This document shows, piece by piece, positions 9,988 through 17,487 of a stretch of 43,368 bases of DNA. The stretch comes from Brooklawnia sp. GTDB lineage: Bacteria > Actinomycetota > Actinomycetes > Propionibacteriales > Propionibacteriaceae. A program made the position numbers and the translations under genes. The notes beneath the pieces are model-generated. The model did no database searches, was not told the DNA's origin, and worked only from the letters and a program-made list of their open reading frames with translations. Position 1 is the stretch's first letter. The number at the start of each line of letters is the position of its first letter. Location: the NCBI GenBank assembly GCA_012517115.1, contig JAAYVP010000313.1, positions 1 to 43,368 of the forward strand, in the 5' to 3' direction.

Positions 9988-9995
9988 AACGCCGA

Positions 9996-10001
9996 AGCCT
10001 A
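9996..10001 (-). promoter_or_regulatory. -10 box for the FUSC gene (predicted leaderless)
   Basis: TAGGCT on the minus strand lies 8 nt before the GTG start at 9987. Confidence 0.4.
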
Positions 10002-10066
10002 CCCTCGGCGATCATCGGGCCGACCGGCAGTGAAATGCCCCGTTCGCAACCGACGGGCCTGACCGC

Positions 10067-10072
10067 TACCGT
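10067..10072 (+). promoter_or_regulatory. -10 box for the gene at 10079 (predicted leaderless)
   Basis: TACCGT lies 6 nt before the ATG at 10079; no Shine-Dalgarno sequence is present. Confidence 0.45.
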
Positions 10073-10078
10073 CAAGCC

Positions 10079-10669
10079 ATGGAGCAATCAAGTGCTGCAG
10101 TCGAACGGTCGGTTGTCGAATCGCTGCTCGACCACGAGCGGTACGAAGAGATCTGGCAGCGGCTGCCCGCCAGCACCTACTTTGCGGCCTGGCGTGCGGT
10201 GAACGCGCGGGCACTGGGCGTCCTGGCAGCCATCACCCTGCAGCAACTGGCGCATGCGCAGGCTGCTTCGGGCACCGCCGATGTATACCCGTGGGTGTCT
10301 CGGGCGATCGACGCGGCCCGGACGACCGAACTGAACGAGGACGTGTTGACCCAGGCTTGGCTGGCCGACCAGCATGACCGGGGCGTCCGGCTCGCGACCG
10401 CCCATCCTGATCGCGGCGATGCGACGGGGATCGGGGCGTTGCGAGCGGTCCTGGGTGCCCGGCTGATGGCCGCTGAACTCGACGGCGACAGCGTCCGGGT
10501 GCGGCAGTTGACCAAGGACGCCAGCGACCCCGTCGAAGTGCGGGAGTCGTTGGTGCAGTTGGCAGATGCCTTGGCGCGTGACCTGGCCGAGGCAACCGGC
10601 GGCAGCCGAGAGACGGTGCTGCGGGCTTTGGTGGCTGACGCGGATTCTGGTTCCGATTCCGGGTTGTGA
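10079..10669 (+). CDS. Conserved hypothetical helical protein
   Basis: The 196-residue soluble protein is rich in Ala, Arg, Asp and Leu and predicted to be helical throughout; no signal peptide or membrane segment is visible. I do not recognise a family or catalytic motif. Codon use has the strong third-position GC of its neighbours, which supports it as a real gene. It faces the FUSC gene head to head across 91 bp and runs towards the convergent tRNA-Ser. Its ATG at 10079 is the first in frame and follows a good -10 box. Confidence 0.7.
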   Translation: MEQSSAAVERSVVESLLDHERYEEIWQRLPASTYFAAWRAVNARALGVLAAITLQQLAHAQAASGTADVYPWVSRAIDAARTTELNEDVLTQAWLADQHDRGVRLATAHPDRGDATGIGALRAVLGARLMAAELDGDSVRVRQLTKDASDPVEVRESLVQLADALARDLAEATGGSRETVLRALVADADSGSDSGL

Positions 10670-10710
10670 CTTCAATGTGGCTCGCGTGTCGAACCGGCCG
10701 AGAGGCAGAA

Positions 10711-10739
10711 CCCCCCGATCGCGTGAGCGATTCGGGGGG
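10711..10739 (-). terminator. Strong hairpin downstream of tRNA-Ser(CGA)
   Basis: A 12-13 bp stem beginning CCCCCCGA and ending TCGGGGGG, with one bulged base and a GTGA loop, lies just after the tRNA 3' end on the minus strand. There is no T-run, but its stability and place suit a terminator or a 3' processing stop. It could also serve the gene ending at 10669. Confidence 0.6.
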
Positions 10740-10746
10740 CCAGCGG

Positions 10747-10831
10747 CGGTGACGGAGGGATTTGAACCCTCGGTGGCTTGCACCACACCCGCTTTCGAGG
10801 CGGGCTCTTTCGGCCGCTCAGACACGTCACC
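10747..10831 (-). tRNA. tRNA-Ser (anticodon CGA)
   Basis: The minus strand folds into a class II tRNA. The acceptor stem is GGTGACG/CGTCACC, the anticodon stem CCCGC/GCGGG has loop CTCGAAA (anticodon CGA), a long variable arm is present, and the T-loop is GGTTCAAATCC. The discriminator is G, and the 3' CCA is not encoded (CCG follows). Confidence 0.97.
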
Positions 10832-10899
10832 GCCTGTCAGCTTACGTCAAGGTGAACCGCGTTCGCCAATCGACGACGAGACTCGGTCGGGCGTCCATT

Positions 10900-11337
10900 T
10901 CATTCGCGCCGTTCGGCGAAGAAGTCTCTCAGCTGTGCTGCCGCGGCATCGGCCATAACGCCGCTAACCACAATGGGCCGGTGCAGCAGCCGTGGGTCAC
11001 GCAGCAAGTCCCACAGAGAGGTCACCGCGCCTGCCTTTGGGTCGAAGGCACCGAAGACCACCCGCTCCAGCCTGGCCGCGACGATGGCTCCGGCGCACAT
11101 CACACACGGCTCCAGGGTGACTACCAGCGTGCAGCCGGGCAGTCGCCAACCCTGCCCGAGTCGTTCCGCGGCACGTCGCATCGCCACGATCTCGGCGTGC
11201 GCAGCCACGTCGTTAGTCAGTTCACGCGCGTTGCCGCCGGTAGCGATCAGCGCACCGGACGGATCCAGCACCACGGCCCCCACCGGAACCTCACCGTTGG
11301 CGGCTGCGTCGGCGGCGGCGCACAGCGCCCGCCGCAT
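10900..11337 (-). CDS. tadA: tRNA-specific adenosine deaminase
   Basis: The 145-residue zinc deaminase has HAEIVA (His and catalytic Glu, about residues 47-52) and PCVMCAG (about 77-83), the TadA zinc site. It converts A34 of tRNA-Arg(ACG) to inosine; that tRNA is encoded at 20560-20635 in this window. The ATG at 11337 is 17 nt after the stop of the upstream partner gene. The frame continues upstream as RWDAA, which resembles the family N-terminus, but no usual start codon is there, so the start might be slightly upstream with a rare codon. The gene is probably co-transcribed with the gene at 11355-11984. Confidence 0.93.
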   Translation of the reverse strand: MRRALCAAADAAANGEVPVGAVVLDPSGALIATGGNARELTNDVAAHAEIVAMRRAAERLGQGWRLPGCTLVVTLEPCVMCAGAIVAARLERVVFGAFDPKAGAVTSLWDLLRDPRLLHRPIVVSGVMADAAAAQLRDFFAERRE

Positions 11338-11354
11338 CGCGGCGTCCCAGCGGC

Positions 11355-11984
11355 TCAGTTGACCGCCCGCTCGAACGATGAGGTGAACTTCATCAGGTCG
11401 ACCAGCCGGTGCACCAGTTGGTCGGAGTCCTCGTCAAGGTCACCGGCGATCTGCTCCAGGTCGAACTCGCTGACTCCCTGGTCAACCAGCATGTCGAAGT
11501 CACCGATGGGTTCAGAATCACCGTCAGGATCGGGCACCTCTAGGCCGAGGTAATCCACGACGTCGCGCGCGATGGGCCAATCGTTGGCCGCGATCGAGTC
11601 GTTCAGCAGCACCTGGGTGTTGCGGCCCCGTACTCGACACAGTACGAAGAACTCGCCAGCGATGGAGATCACGCCCAGGGCCCCCGCATCGCCGGGCAAC
11701 CTGCGGAGTTGGTCGACCAGGTCGTCAAGGTCGTTGGCCATCTGGGGGGTCAGCTCGGTGGCGACCGCAACCCCATCCTCACGGTAAAGGGCTACCGCAA
11801 AGTCGATATCGTCGGCGGTCGCGTCCTCGTAGAAGTCATCGTCGTCGTCATCGAGATCGTCGAGATCGTCGTAGTCATCGGGGATAACCCCGCCGTCGAG
11901 GTCGCTATCGTCATCGAGATCGTCGACAGAGTCGAGCGAATCGTCGAGTTCTTCATCGACGAACAGCTTGTCATCGGCGTCCAT
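11355..11984 (-). CDS. tRNA adenosine deaminase-associated acidic protein
   Basis: The 209-residue protein starts at the ATG at 11984 (MDADDK), behind a clear GAGGAG site about 6 nt upstream; an in-frame codon at 11999 lies before it. Residues 1-55 are extremely acidic, with runs of Asp. A folded domain of about 150 residues follows, containing DIDFAVALYREDG, a short WPIARD segment and a helical C-terminus. This is the family named for its constant position before tadA in actinobacteria; its activity is not established. It probably forms a two-gene operon with tadA, suggesting a role with the deaminase or its tRNA. Confidence 0.85.
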   Translation of the reverse strand: MDADDKLFVDEELDDSLDSVDDLDDDSDLDGGVIPDDYDDLDDLDDDDDDFYEDATADDIDFAVALYREDGVAVATELTPQMANDLDDLVDQLRRLPGDAGALGVISIAGEFFVLCRVRGRNTQVLLNDSIAANDWPIARDVVDYLGLEVPDPDGDSEPIGDFDMLVDQGVSEFDLEQIAGDLDEDSDQLVHRLVDLMKFTSSFERAVN

Positions 11985-12133
11985 CTTTTGGCTCCTCAAC
12001 CTTCCACCTGGTCAACCTAATACCGGGGCCTACCCGTCCTCAATCGTCGCAGATCGAGCCACTGTCCAAAACCCGGGGCCCAAGATTCGCCTGAGCGACT
12101 CGCCTGTCCGGTGCCTGTGCCAAGGTGGGATCC

Positions 12134-12775
12134 GTGCACCTCAAAGTACTTGACCATCCATTGGTGGCTCACAAGCTAACCCACCTGCGCAACGTGAAAA
12201 CCGACAGCCCGACCTTCAGAGCGTTGGTGGACGAGTTGGTCACCCTGCTGGCCTACGAGGCAACCCGAGGTGTGCGGGTGACACCGGTGCGCATCACCAC
12301 TCCGGTCGCCGAGACCGAAGGCGTCGAGTTGGCAGACCCCAAGCCCTTGGTGGTCCCCATCCTGCGTGCCGGGCTGGGCATGCTGGGTGGCATGACCCGC
12401 CTCATGCCGACGGCGGAGGTCGGCTTCGTAGGCATGATCCGAGATGAGCAGACGCTGCAGCCCTTCACCTACGCCGAACGGTTGCCGCAAGATCTGTCGG
12501 GACGGCAGTGTTTCGTCCTTGATCCCATGCTGGCCACCGGAGGGTCACTGGGCGGCTGCGTGCGGTTCCTAGCTGACCGCAAAGCCGACGATGTCACCTG
12601 CGTCTGCCTGCTGGCTGCCCCCGAAGGCATTGAGCGCTTCCGCATGCTGGTTGACGAGCTTCAGATCTCGACCACCTTGGTGGTGGCTGCGGTCGATGAG
12701 CGACTCAACGAGCTCGGTTACATCGTGCCTGGTCTCGGCGATGCGGGCGACCGGCTCTACGGCGTAGTCGACTGA
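12134..12775 (+). CDS. upp: Uracil phosphoribosyltransferase
   Basis: The 213-residue enzyme makes UMP from uracil and PRPP in pyrimidine salvage. It begins [19 protein letters not shown], the typical UPRTase start. The PRPP loop is [10 protein letters not shown] (about residues 133-142), and the uracil-binding C-terminal [15 protein letters not shown] is intact. The GTG at 12134 is preferred over the in-frame GTG at 12125 because GGTGGG lies just before it and the family starts there. Its last 19 bases overlap the 3' end of the convergent coiled-coil gene. Confidence 0.95.
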   Translation: MHLKVLDHPLVAHKLTHLRNVKTDSPTFRALVDELVTLLAYEATRGVRVTPVRITTPVAETEGVELADPKPLVVPILRAGLGMLGGMTRLMPTAEVGFVGMIRDEQTLQPFTYAERLPQDLSGRQCFVLDPMLATGGSLGGCVRFLADRKADDVTCVCLLAAPEGIERFRMLVDELQISTTLVVAAVDERLNELGYIVPGLGDAGDRLYGVVD

Positions 12776-13857
12776 GTCTGGTCGAGAGCCTCCATCTCAG
12801 CATCCAGCTGTTCCGCCACGGGCGCATCGATTGCCTCTTCGGCCTTGGCCCCCGCTGACTGGACAGCAGACTCGCCGTCGGTCTCGGATGTCCAGGCCTG
12901 CGCGCTGCGCGGATTAAACGGGTCTGTGAACGCGCTTTGTGGGCTGCCGAGGGTCGCCAGCATCTGCCGCACGTTCGCCAACTGAGCGGTGATCGAGTCA
13001 CGGCGTGCCGTGGCGGCCGCCAGTTCACGTTCCGAGTTCTGCCTGATCCCCTCGGCACGCCGCTTGGCCTCTGAAAGCAGTGTGGACGCCTCCGCCTGGG
13101 CGTCGCGCACGATCTGATCGGCCTGTGCGCGGGATTCGGTGGTCACCCGCTCCGCCTCGCCGCGGGCCTCGACCAGTTCCTGGGTGGCCAAGTCGATCTC
13201 CTGGGTCTTCTTAGCCAGCGTCTCGTTCAACTCGTTCATCGCGGCGGTTCGCCGCTCGGCGAGCGCCCGCTCGAAGTCGGCGGCCGCCTGGGCGGCCCGT
13301 GCGCGCTGCCCCTCATAAAGCGCCTCGGCCTCCTCGCGGCGGGCCGTCGCCTCGGCTTCGGCCTCCTCGCGCAGCTGATCGGCTTGCTGTTTGGCATCCT
13401 TGATGGTGCGGGCGGCTACAGCCTGAGCTCGCAAGATCGTCTCAGCCGCCTCACGCTCGGAGTTCAACGCAGTGTCGGCGGCCAGCTGCTGGGCCTCGGC
13501 CGTCAGACGTTCGTACTCAGTGCTCGCGTTCTCACGTAAGTGGTCAGCCTCCTGCTGGGCGAGTGTGAGCATCTGGCCGATGCGTTCACCCAGGTCGGCG
13601 TAAGAGAGCGGCACACCGTGGTCTTGTTCGGCTCGCGCCTCGGCCAGCGCCTGTTCGAGCATCTCGATCCGACCTGTGAGGTCACCAGCCTGCTGACGTT
13701 GCTTGGTGATCTCCACCGACTGTCTGGCGTTGTCTTCACGGGCGCGGGCGAGATCGGTCTGGAGCTGCTCGACCGTTGACCGAAGCTGGTGCACCCGCTG
13801 GTCGACCTCGGCGGGCTCGTAGCCCCTTCGCACCAGGCGGAACTGGCTCTCGGTCAT
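12757..13857 (-). CDS. DivIVA-like long coiled-coil protein
   Basis: The 366-residue protein starts [17 protein letters not shown], matching the DivIVA membrane-targeting N-terminus (F-R-GYD-EVD). A coiled coil follows almost without break to about residue 305, rich in Ala, Glu, Gln and Arg. The last 60 residues are Pro/Ser/Ala rich and probably disordered. DivIVA-type proteins bind curved membrane at poles and septa and recruit growth machinery in actinobacteria. Its start overlaps the stop of the upstream small gene by four bases (ATGA), so the two are translationally coupled. The 3' end overlaps upp by 19 bp. Confidence 0.85.
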   Translation of the reverse strand: MTESQFRLVRRGYEPAEVDQRVHQLRSTVEQLQTDLARAREDNARQSVEITKQRQQAGDLTGRIEMLEQALAEARAEQDHGVPLSYADLGERIGQMLTLAQQEADHLRENASTEYERLTAEAQQLAADTALNSEREAAETILRAQAVAARTIKDAKQQADQLREEAEAEATARREEAEALYEGQRARAAQAAADFERALAERRTAAMNELNETLAKKTQEIDLATQELVEARGEAERVTTESRAQADQIVRDAQAEASTLLSEAKRRAEGIRQNSERELAAATARRDSITAQLANVRQMLATLGSPQSAFTDPFNPRSAQAWTSETDGESAVQSAGAKAEEAIDAPVAEQLDAEMEALDQTQSTTP

Positions 13858-14171
13858 CGTTGATCTCCTCGGGTATCGCTGTCGTTGTCGGCTGGTTGGG
13901 GATCTGGGTCCGGATCATCGACGCTGAGAATCGGCACCGCGAGCGCTTCGATGACGCCCGACAAGTTCCCCAGTTCGTTGGCGATGCTATCGCGTTGGCT
14001 GGCCTGCAGGGCAACCTCGCTGCGGGCCAGCTCCAGCATCGTTTGGGCGTCGGCGCGAATTCGGTCGGCATCACGGCGCATCTGGTCGGCGAAGTTCTGT
14101 GCAACCTCAAGGATCTGCGAGGCACGCCGACCGAGATCATCCTCGTGCAGAATTATGTCGCTGGCGGCCAT
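13854..14171 (-). CDS. Small coiled-coil protein coupled to the DivIVA-like gene
   Basis: The 105-residue protein starts MAASDIILHEDD at 14171 behind a good GGGAGG site. The frame stays open upstream to 14402, but that part is the end of the inserted element and holds no start with a ribosome site. Residues 10-75 form a coiled coil (RRASQILEVAQNFADQMRRD), and the end is acidic and Pro rich. It overlaps the DivIVA-like gene by four bases. Alone it has no assigned function; by context it is a partner of that protein. Its upstream region was altered by the insertion ending at 14259. Confidence 0.8.
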   Translation of the reverse strand: MAASDIILHEDDLGRRASQILEVAQNFADQMRRDADRIRADAQTMLELARSEVALQASQRDSIANELGNLSGVIEALAVPILSVDDPDPDPQPADNDSDTRGDQR

Positions 14172-14258
14172 GATCCAATCCTCCCATCCACTCGGCGGGC
14201 ACCCGCCGGGGGTATGGATCTCGGGGGGAAAGAACTCCCGCCACCCTAGGCAACCCAC

Positions 14259-14280
14259 GATCAGCAGTACCAGGGGGAAC
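14259..14280 (+). repeat. Element border repeat, left (att-like)
   Basis: This 22-bp direct copy of the menB 3' end differs at three positions. It shares GATCAG, then TACCAGGGG and a closing AAC with 17488-17509. Confidence 0.65.
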
Positions 14281-14327
14281 ATCGGCATGGGTGACGGTGG
14301 GTGTTGATCGTTGTTGGCATGTGCTGC

Positions 14328-14343
14328 CTGACCTGCGCAAACG
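14328..14343 (+). repeat. Inner element repeat, left (CTGACCTGCG)
   Basis: CTGACCTGCGCAAACG here resembles CTGACCTGCGAAAACA at 17467-17482. Both are in the same orientation, near opposite ends of the element. Confidence 0.5.
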
Positions 14344-14383
14344 TCGTTGACGTTGCCGGTGCTAGATGGTCGCTCTGTGTCGT

Positions 14384-14404
14384 CCTGCCACATTCTTGCC
14401 ACAT
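14384..14404 (+). repeat. Tandem TGCCACA pair, left (possible integrase arm sites)
   Basis: Two TGCCACA heptamers start at 14386 and 14397. The 21-bp block matches 17427-17447 at 17 positions, in the same orientation. Confidence 0.55.
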
Positions 14405-14414
14405 CTCCGAGGCT

Positions 14415-14609
14415 GCTCAGGAGCCGAACCGGGATGGCGTGGTCGATCGGGAGCCCTCAGGCCACCAGCCCGTCGTGGATTCCGTCGAGGTGGCCGCTGA
14501 TGCTGTCACTCTGGTCGTGGAACACGAGACCGACGATGTAGAACGGCGAGTGTTTCTCGTCCGGCCCGAAGTCATCTGACTCGTCGATGAAGATGCTGAG
14601 TTCTCGCAC
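14415..14609 (-). pseudogene. DUF3800 protein remnant
   Basis: From a GTG at 14609 the minus strand reads VRELSIFIDESDDFG, then SPFYIVGLVFHDQ. This is the start of the DUF3800 family, whose usual motif is IDESGDFG; here the Gly is Asp. A TGA stops the frame after about 51 residues. Beyond the stop the same frame reads GLPIDHAIP, matching the next conserved block (HAIHTGP in relatives), then similarity is lost near 14415. Intact family members are usually over 200 residues, so this is a broken 5' fragment cut off near the element end. The family is of unknown function and common in phages and islands. Confidence 0.7.
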
Positions 14610-14757
14610 GACCTGCTCCAGAAACAACTTCAGGCGGGCGATGCCCGGCTTGAAGGATGTGGCGAAGGTAGCTCCGCAAAAAGGGTGGACCATGACCCGA
14701 AGGTCAGCCCAGTGAAACAAATCAAGCACGCGGGTTAGGCACGTCGGAGGCCAACAC

Positions 14758-15248
14758 CTACACCCCTGGCGGAGGGTAGTCAGCCGTCATGCCCGCTTCG
14801 ACCAGGTTGGGATGAACGCCCGCCCCTTCGAGCGCAGCCAGCCGCGCCGAGATGTCTCGTCGTCCTGCTCCGGGCCCAAGCCCGCTCTCGATCGCGCGGG
14901 CCAGGACGGCCGCCTCACCCCCGTGGTTTCGTGCGTGCCGCAGGTGCCCAGCGGCCTCAGCGTAGGCCGCTGGGGCCGTCCCGTAGCCGTCGCCTCCGGC
15001 ACCGTTCTCGGCTGCATCCCTGCAGCAGAAAACCAACTCAAGGTGGCTGACCAGTTCCGCGCCCTTGAACTTGCCGGGCAAGGGGAACTTGGTGGTCGAG
15101 AGGAACCCGGGTACAGCCAGGTGTATTGCTCGATGAGGCGCGCGAGCACTTCGTCCTGCGGCTCGCTCCACCACGCGCGGATGTGTTGGTTCTCCGCGTG
15201 CGAAGCCGGCGCGGTCCACAGATACGAGGTGTTGTCAGGTGCCGTCAC
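14758..15248 (-). pseudogene. Third cargo gene, unknown family, one-base frameshift
   Basis: The GTG start at 15248 sits 6 nt behind a perfect GGAGG and overlaps the Nmad3 gene by 14 bp. The first frame runs through WWSEPQDEVLARLIEQYTWL to YPG, then becomes Ser/Pro/Arg-rich nonsense. From the same point the next frame reads FLSTTKFPLPGKFKG and continues with good codon use to a stop at 14758. One extra G in the CCCGGG run at 15106-15111 would restore a 163-residue protein. It is therefore a recent one-base deletion or a sequencing error. The rebuilt protein has a Trp-rich N-terminus, a VFCCRDAAENG stretch and an Ala-rich helical end. I do not recognise it. Confidence 0.65.
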
Positions 15249-16122
15249 GCCCAACCTCCACATCGAGGTCTCCAGCCGTTCGCGCGGCATCCAGCAAGCC
15301 ACGAAACCAACCGAACGCTTCTGGGTAGTAGGCGGTGTCAAGAACGAACTCCTGGCCACGGGCAACGCTCTTCAGACGGACCCGGTCGCCATCGACGTTC
15401 CAGCGGTCCGGCTTGTCGTGGAACCCAAGTGCCGGTCGGGTGCCGCCGGGAGCGAACCATCTTGGCAGGTCCCAGACGGACCTACTGCCGCCGACCATCG
15501 TCAGTCGAAGTCGGTCATCGTAGTGGTCGAAGACACCCGCACCGGGCAGGTCGAGGTCGACTCCATCGAGGGTGAGCTTGTCGCATGCGGTGTAGACGGT
15601 GTTGCCGCGTCCACGTGGGCTTGCGATATGGGGGTGGTACTTCATCCAGGCGGGGTGCTCGACACTACCGACCGGGACGACTTCGTCGATCTGCATCCAT
15701 CCCCAGATCACGTGCAGGTCAGGCGCGCCTGGCACGTAACGCAGTCGCCCTCCAGATGATGTCGCCCGCCGGAACCAGCCGAAGAAGAGGAACAGGTCGC
15801 CGGGACCGACCCCTTCTCGTGTCAGGACGGATTGCGCGGCGTCGACCTGACCGAAGAGCGGCCGCCAGCTCGGTTCGCGGGGATAGGCAGACTCGATCAG
15901 GTCGGGGTCGAGGTGCGCGAAGTGGTCAGCTCGCGTCCGGCCGTTGGTCAGTTCGACCGCGACACTGCCGAGGTTCTGGCCTGCGATGGTGATGTCTTGG
16001 TAGCGGATCGGTGACTGCTTGTCCGGGATCGGCATCGGGATCATCGAGCCGTCGTCCAGGATGGGGTTGGCGACCTTGCCCGCGCTTGCGTCGAATGCCT
16101 TGCGGCTCAGGATCAGCTTCAC
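15235..16122 (-). CDS. Nmad3 domain protein (nucleotide modification associated domain 3)
   Basis: The 295-residue protein begins MKLILSRKAFDASAG and continues through PIPDKQSPIRYQDI, DPDL (about residues 71-74) and GDLFLFFGWFR (about 107-117). I recognise these as the Nmad3 family, with length as expected for the whole protein. Nmad domains were named in comparative-genomic work on DNA base hypermodification, from neighbourhoods with modifying enzymes; as far as I know, no reaction has been shown. The start is a GTG whose GTGA overlaps the Nmad2 stop, so the two genes are coupled. Codon use resembles the host. No modifying enzyme such as a TET/JBP, glycosyltransferase or MTase is nearby. Confidence 0.85.
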   Translation of the reverse strand: MKLILSRKAFDASAGKVANPILDDGSMIPMPIPDKQSPIRYQDITIAGQNLGSVAVELTNGRTRADHFAHLDPDLIESAYPREPSWRPLFGQVDAAQSVLTREGVGPGDLFLFFGWFRRATSSGGRLRYVPGAPDLHVIWGWMQIDEVVPVGSVEHPAWMKYHPHIASPRGRGNTVYTACDKLTLDGVDLDLPGAGVFDHYDDRLRLTMVGGSRSVWDLPRWFAPGGTRPALGFHDKPDRWNVDGDRVRLKSVARGQEFVLDTAYYPEAFGWFRGLLDAARTAGDLDVEVGRDGT

Positions 16123-17036
16123 GTCTCACGCCAACTCTGGTCGCCCGTCTTCCACTGCGTCGGCGCATCCAGGACGCCGCCGGGGAGGTCTGCGAACCAT
16201 CGGGCGACGGTATCAATCTGGTCGGTGCTGAAGTTGGAGCGGTGGCCACGGCCAACGGCAAGGAACTGGAGTTCGTCGGGCAACGCTGGCCCGCTTCGCC
16301 CCCAGTAGGTGAAGCGATCGCAGACGAGCACGTGGTTGCCGCCCAAGTCAGTCCATTTGGTACCGGAGTCCTCCGACCCGTCGGATCTGGAGTGGGACGA
16401 GGGTAACTGGCGGAAGCCGCCATCGACGGGCTGGTAGATGTTGTCGCCTACGCGATGGACGATCTGGGGCGAGGTCATGACCGGCCGCCGTTCCTGATAC
16501 TGCGGATTGGTCCAGTACTGCTCGAATCCGATCACGTCGGCGACCTGCGCTGCATATACGACATGTTCGCTGCGGCTCGACAGCCCGACGATAATGTCGC
16601 CAACGTTCGCGACCCGGCGAATCCGCGGCTTGCAGCAGGCGAGCGTCAGGACTCCGCGGAAAGGGTGCGGCGAGAAGCCTGTGTCGTGAACCACGACGTA
16701 GGAGAAGACTCGGTTCGTCTGGACCGGATCGCCAACCTCCCACGTCCGCCCCCGCCTCGGCACGAACGACACGGTGACGCCGTCAGGGCCGGGTGCTTCC
16801 CGGTGAGGGGCTTCGCGGTTCAGGGTGGCGACCGGCTCGTCATCCCATCGCGGTCCGCATGACACTGACGCCGCCGGGGTGATTCGGCGCGCAAGGGTAG
16901 GCGACGCGACTACCTCACTCGCTGTCCCTCGGGTCCACGAATGACCACAGCGCTCGCAGGTGATCTGATGACGACCGTCGCCGAGCCCGACTCCACGCAG
17001 CTCCACATCCTCGCCGCAATTGGAGCAGTCGATCAT
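16119..17036 (-). CDS. Zinc ribbon plus Nmad2 domain protein
   Basis: The 305-residue protein opens with a zinc ribbon, C4-x2-C7 and C27-x2-C30 (HQITCERCGHSW). A linker of about 70 residues is followed by an Nmad2 domain (about 109-292): FSYVVVHDTGFSPHPF, TLACCKPRIRR, VGDIIVGLSSR, FEQYWTNPQYQERRP, GDNIYQ, then RFTYWGRSGP and VGRGHRSNF. Nmad2 is one of the families predicted to act with modified nucleotides; its activity is unknown to me. The added zinc ribbon could bind DNA or a partner. ATG 17036 has a strong GGGAGGTGA site. It is the first gene of the cargo operon. Confidence 0.85.
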   Translation of the reverse strand: MIDCSNCGEDVELRGVGLGDGRHQITCERCGHSWTRGTASEVVASPTLARRITPAASVSCGPRWDDEPVATLNREAPHREAPGPDGVTVSFVPRRGRTWEVGDPVQTNRVFSYVVVHDTGFSPHPFRGVLTLACCKPRIRRVANVGDIIVGLSSRSEHVVYAAQVADVIGFEQYWTNPQYQERRPVMTSPQIVHRVGDNIYQPVDGGFRQLPSSHSRSDGSEDSGTKWTDLGGNHVLVCDRFTYWGRSGPALPDELQFLAVGRGHRSNFSTDQIDTVARWFADLPGGVLDAPTQWKTGDQSWRET

Positions 17037-17182
17037 TGGTCACCTCCCTCGGTCTGCTCACCATGACAACGGTATCGAGATGCGCCGAGCCGACAGGACT
17101 CTGGAAAGCCCCCGGATCACTGGTCGTTGCTGGCTGTTCAACTTTCTGGTCTGACACGCCTCAGAGTCGCTCTCAGACCCTG
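17037..17182 (-). other. Leader region of the Nmad operon
   Basis: This gene-free stretch lies directly upstream of the Nmad2 gene and must hold its promoter unless transcription enters from further up. TTGACA (minus strand, 17181-17186) could be a -35 box, but no convincing -10 lies 16-18 bp after it. A CTCAGA motif occurs twice near 17160-17177. Confidence 0.3.
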
Positions 17183-17449
17183 TCAAAGCGTCGGCGCATG
17201 CATGCTACGAGAATTCGTAGACGGTCCGCCCCTCCTGGGCGGGCCGAGGGCGTCGGCCCAGGCGCGCCGGTCCCAAATCTCCCGGTTGATCCACGCCGCC
17301 TGCACCGGCTCCACCGTGACGGGCTCAGCGGGGTCGCGGTAGCACAGGCCGCCGTGGTGGGCACGCTCGCTGGCACCGGGCAACTGGTCGTGGTCGAGGG
17401 GGCAGCCGGGGAAGTCAACCGAACTCCTTGCCACACTCCTGCCACACAT
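17183..17449 (-). CDS. Short open frame at the element end, unknown
   Basis: The 88-codon frame has very high third-position GC between about residues 14 and 73 (CPLDHDQLPGASERAHHGG, then VEPVQAAWINREIWD and RRAWADAL), as in real genes. The first dozen codons run through the TGCCACA repeats, and the last dozen lose the codon bias. This looks like an internal fragment of a former gene, fused to flanking sequence, rather than an intact protein. Possible metal ligands (Cys, His) are present, but I recognise no family. Confidence 0.4.
   Translation of the reverse strand: MCGRSVARSSVDFPGCPLDHDQLPGASERAHHGGLCYRDPAEPVTVEPVQAAWINREIWDRRAWADALGPPRRGGPSTNSRSMHAPTL
17426..17447 (+). repeat. Tandem TGCCACA pair, right (possible integrase arm sites)
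   Basis: TGCCACA occurs at 17429 and 17440, with the same 11-bp period and orientation as the left pair at 14386 and 14397. Confidence 0.55.
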
Positions 17450-17466
17450 GGCGACCTAAACCATCG

Positions 17467-17482
17467 CTGACCTGCGAAAACA
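17467..17482 (+). repeat. Inner element repeat, right (CTGACCTGCG)
   Basis: CTGACCTGCGAAAACA is partner of 14328-14343 and lies 5 bp inside the right border. Confidence 0.5.
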
Positions 17483-17487
17483 CGCCA

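Noticed and set aside
11790-11960. Simple-sequence repeat of GTCGTCATC type
   Set aside because: It encodes the acidic Asp-rich start of the TadA-associated protein and keeps frame; not an independent repeat.
14172-14402. Extension of the small coiled-coil gene to 14402
   Set aside because: It crosses the element border, includes the att-like repeat and has no start with a ribosome site; GGGAGG supports 14171.
14812-15759. 315-codon plus-strand frame in the element
   Set aside because: It is antisense to Nmad3 and the third cargo gene, both of which have motifs and ribosome sites.
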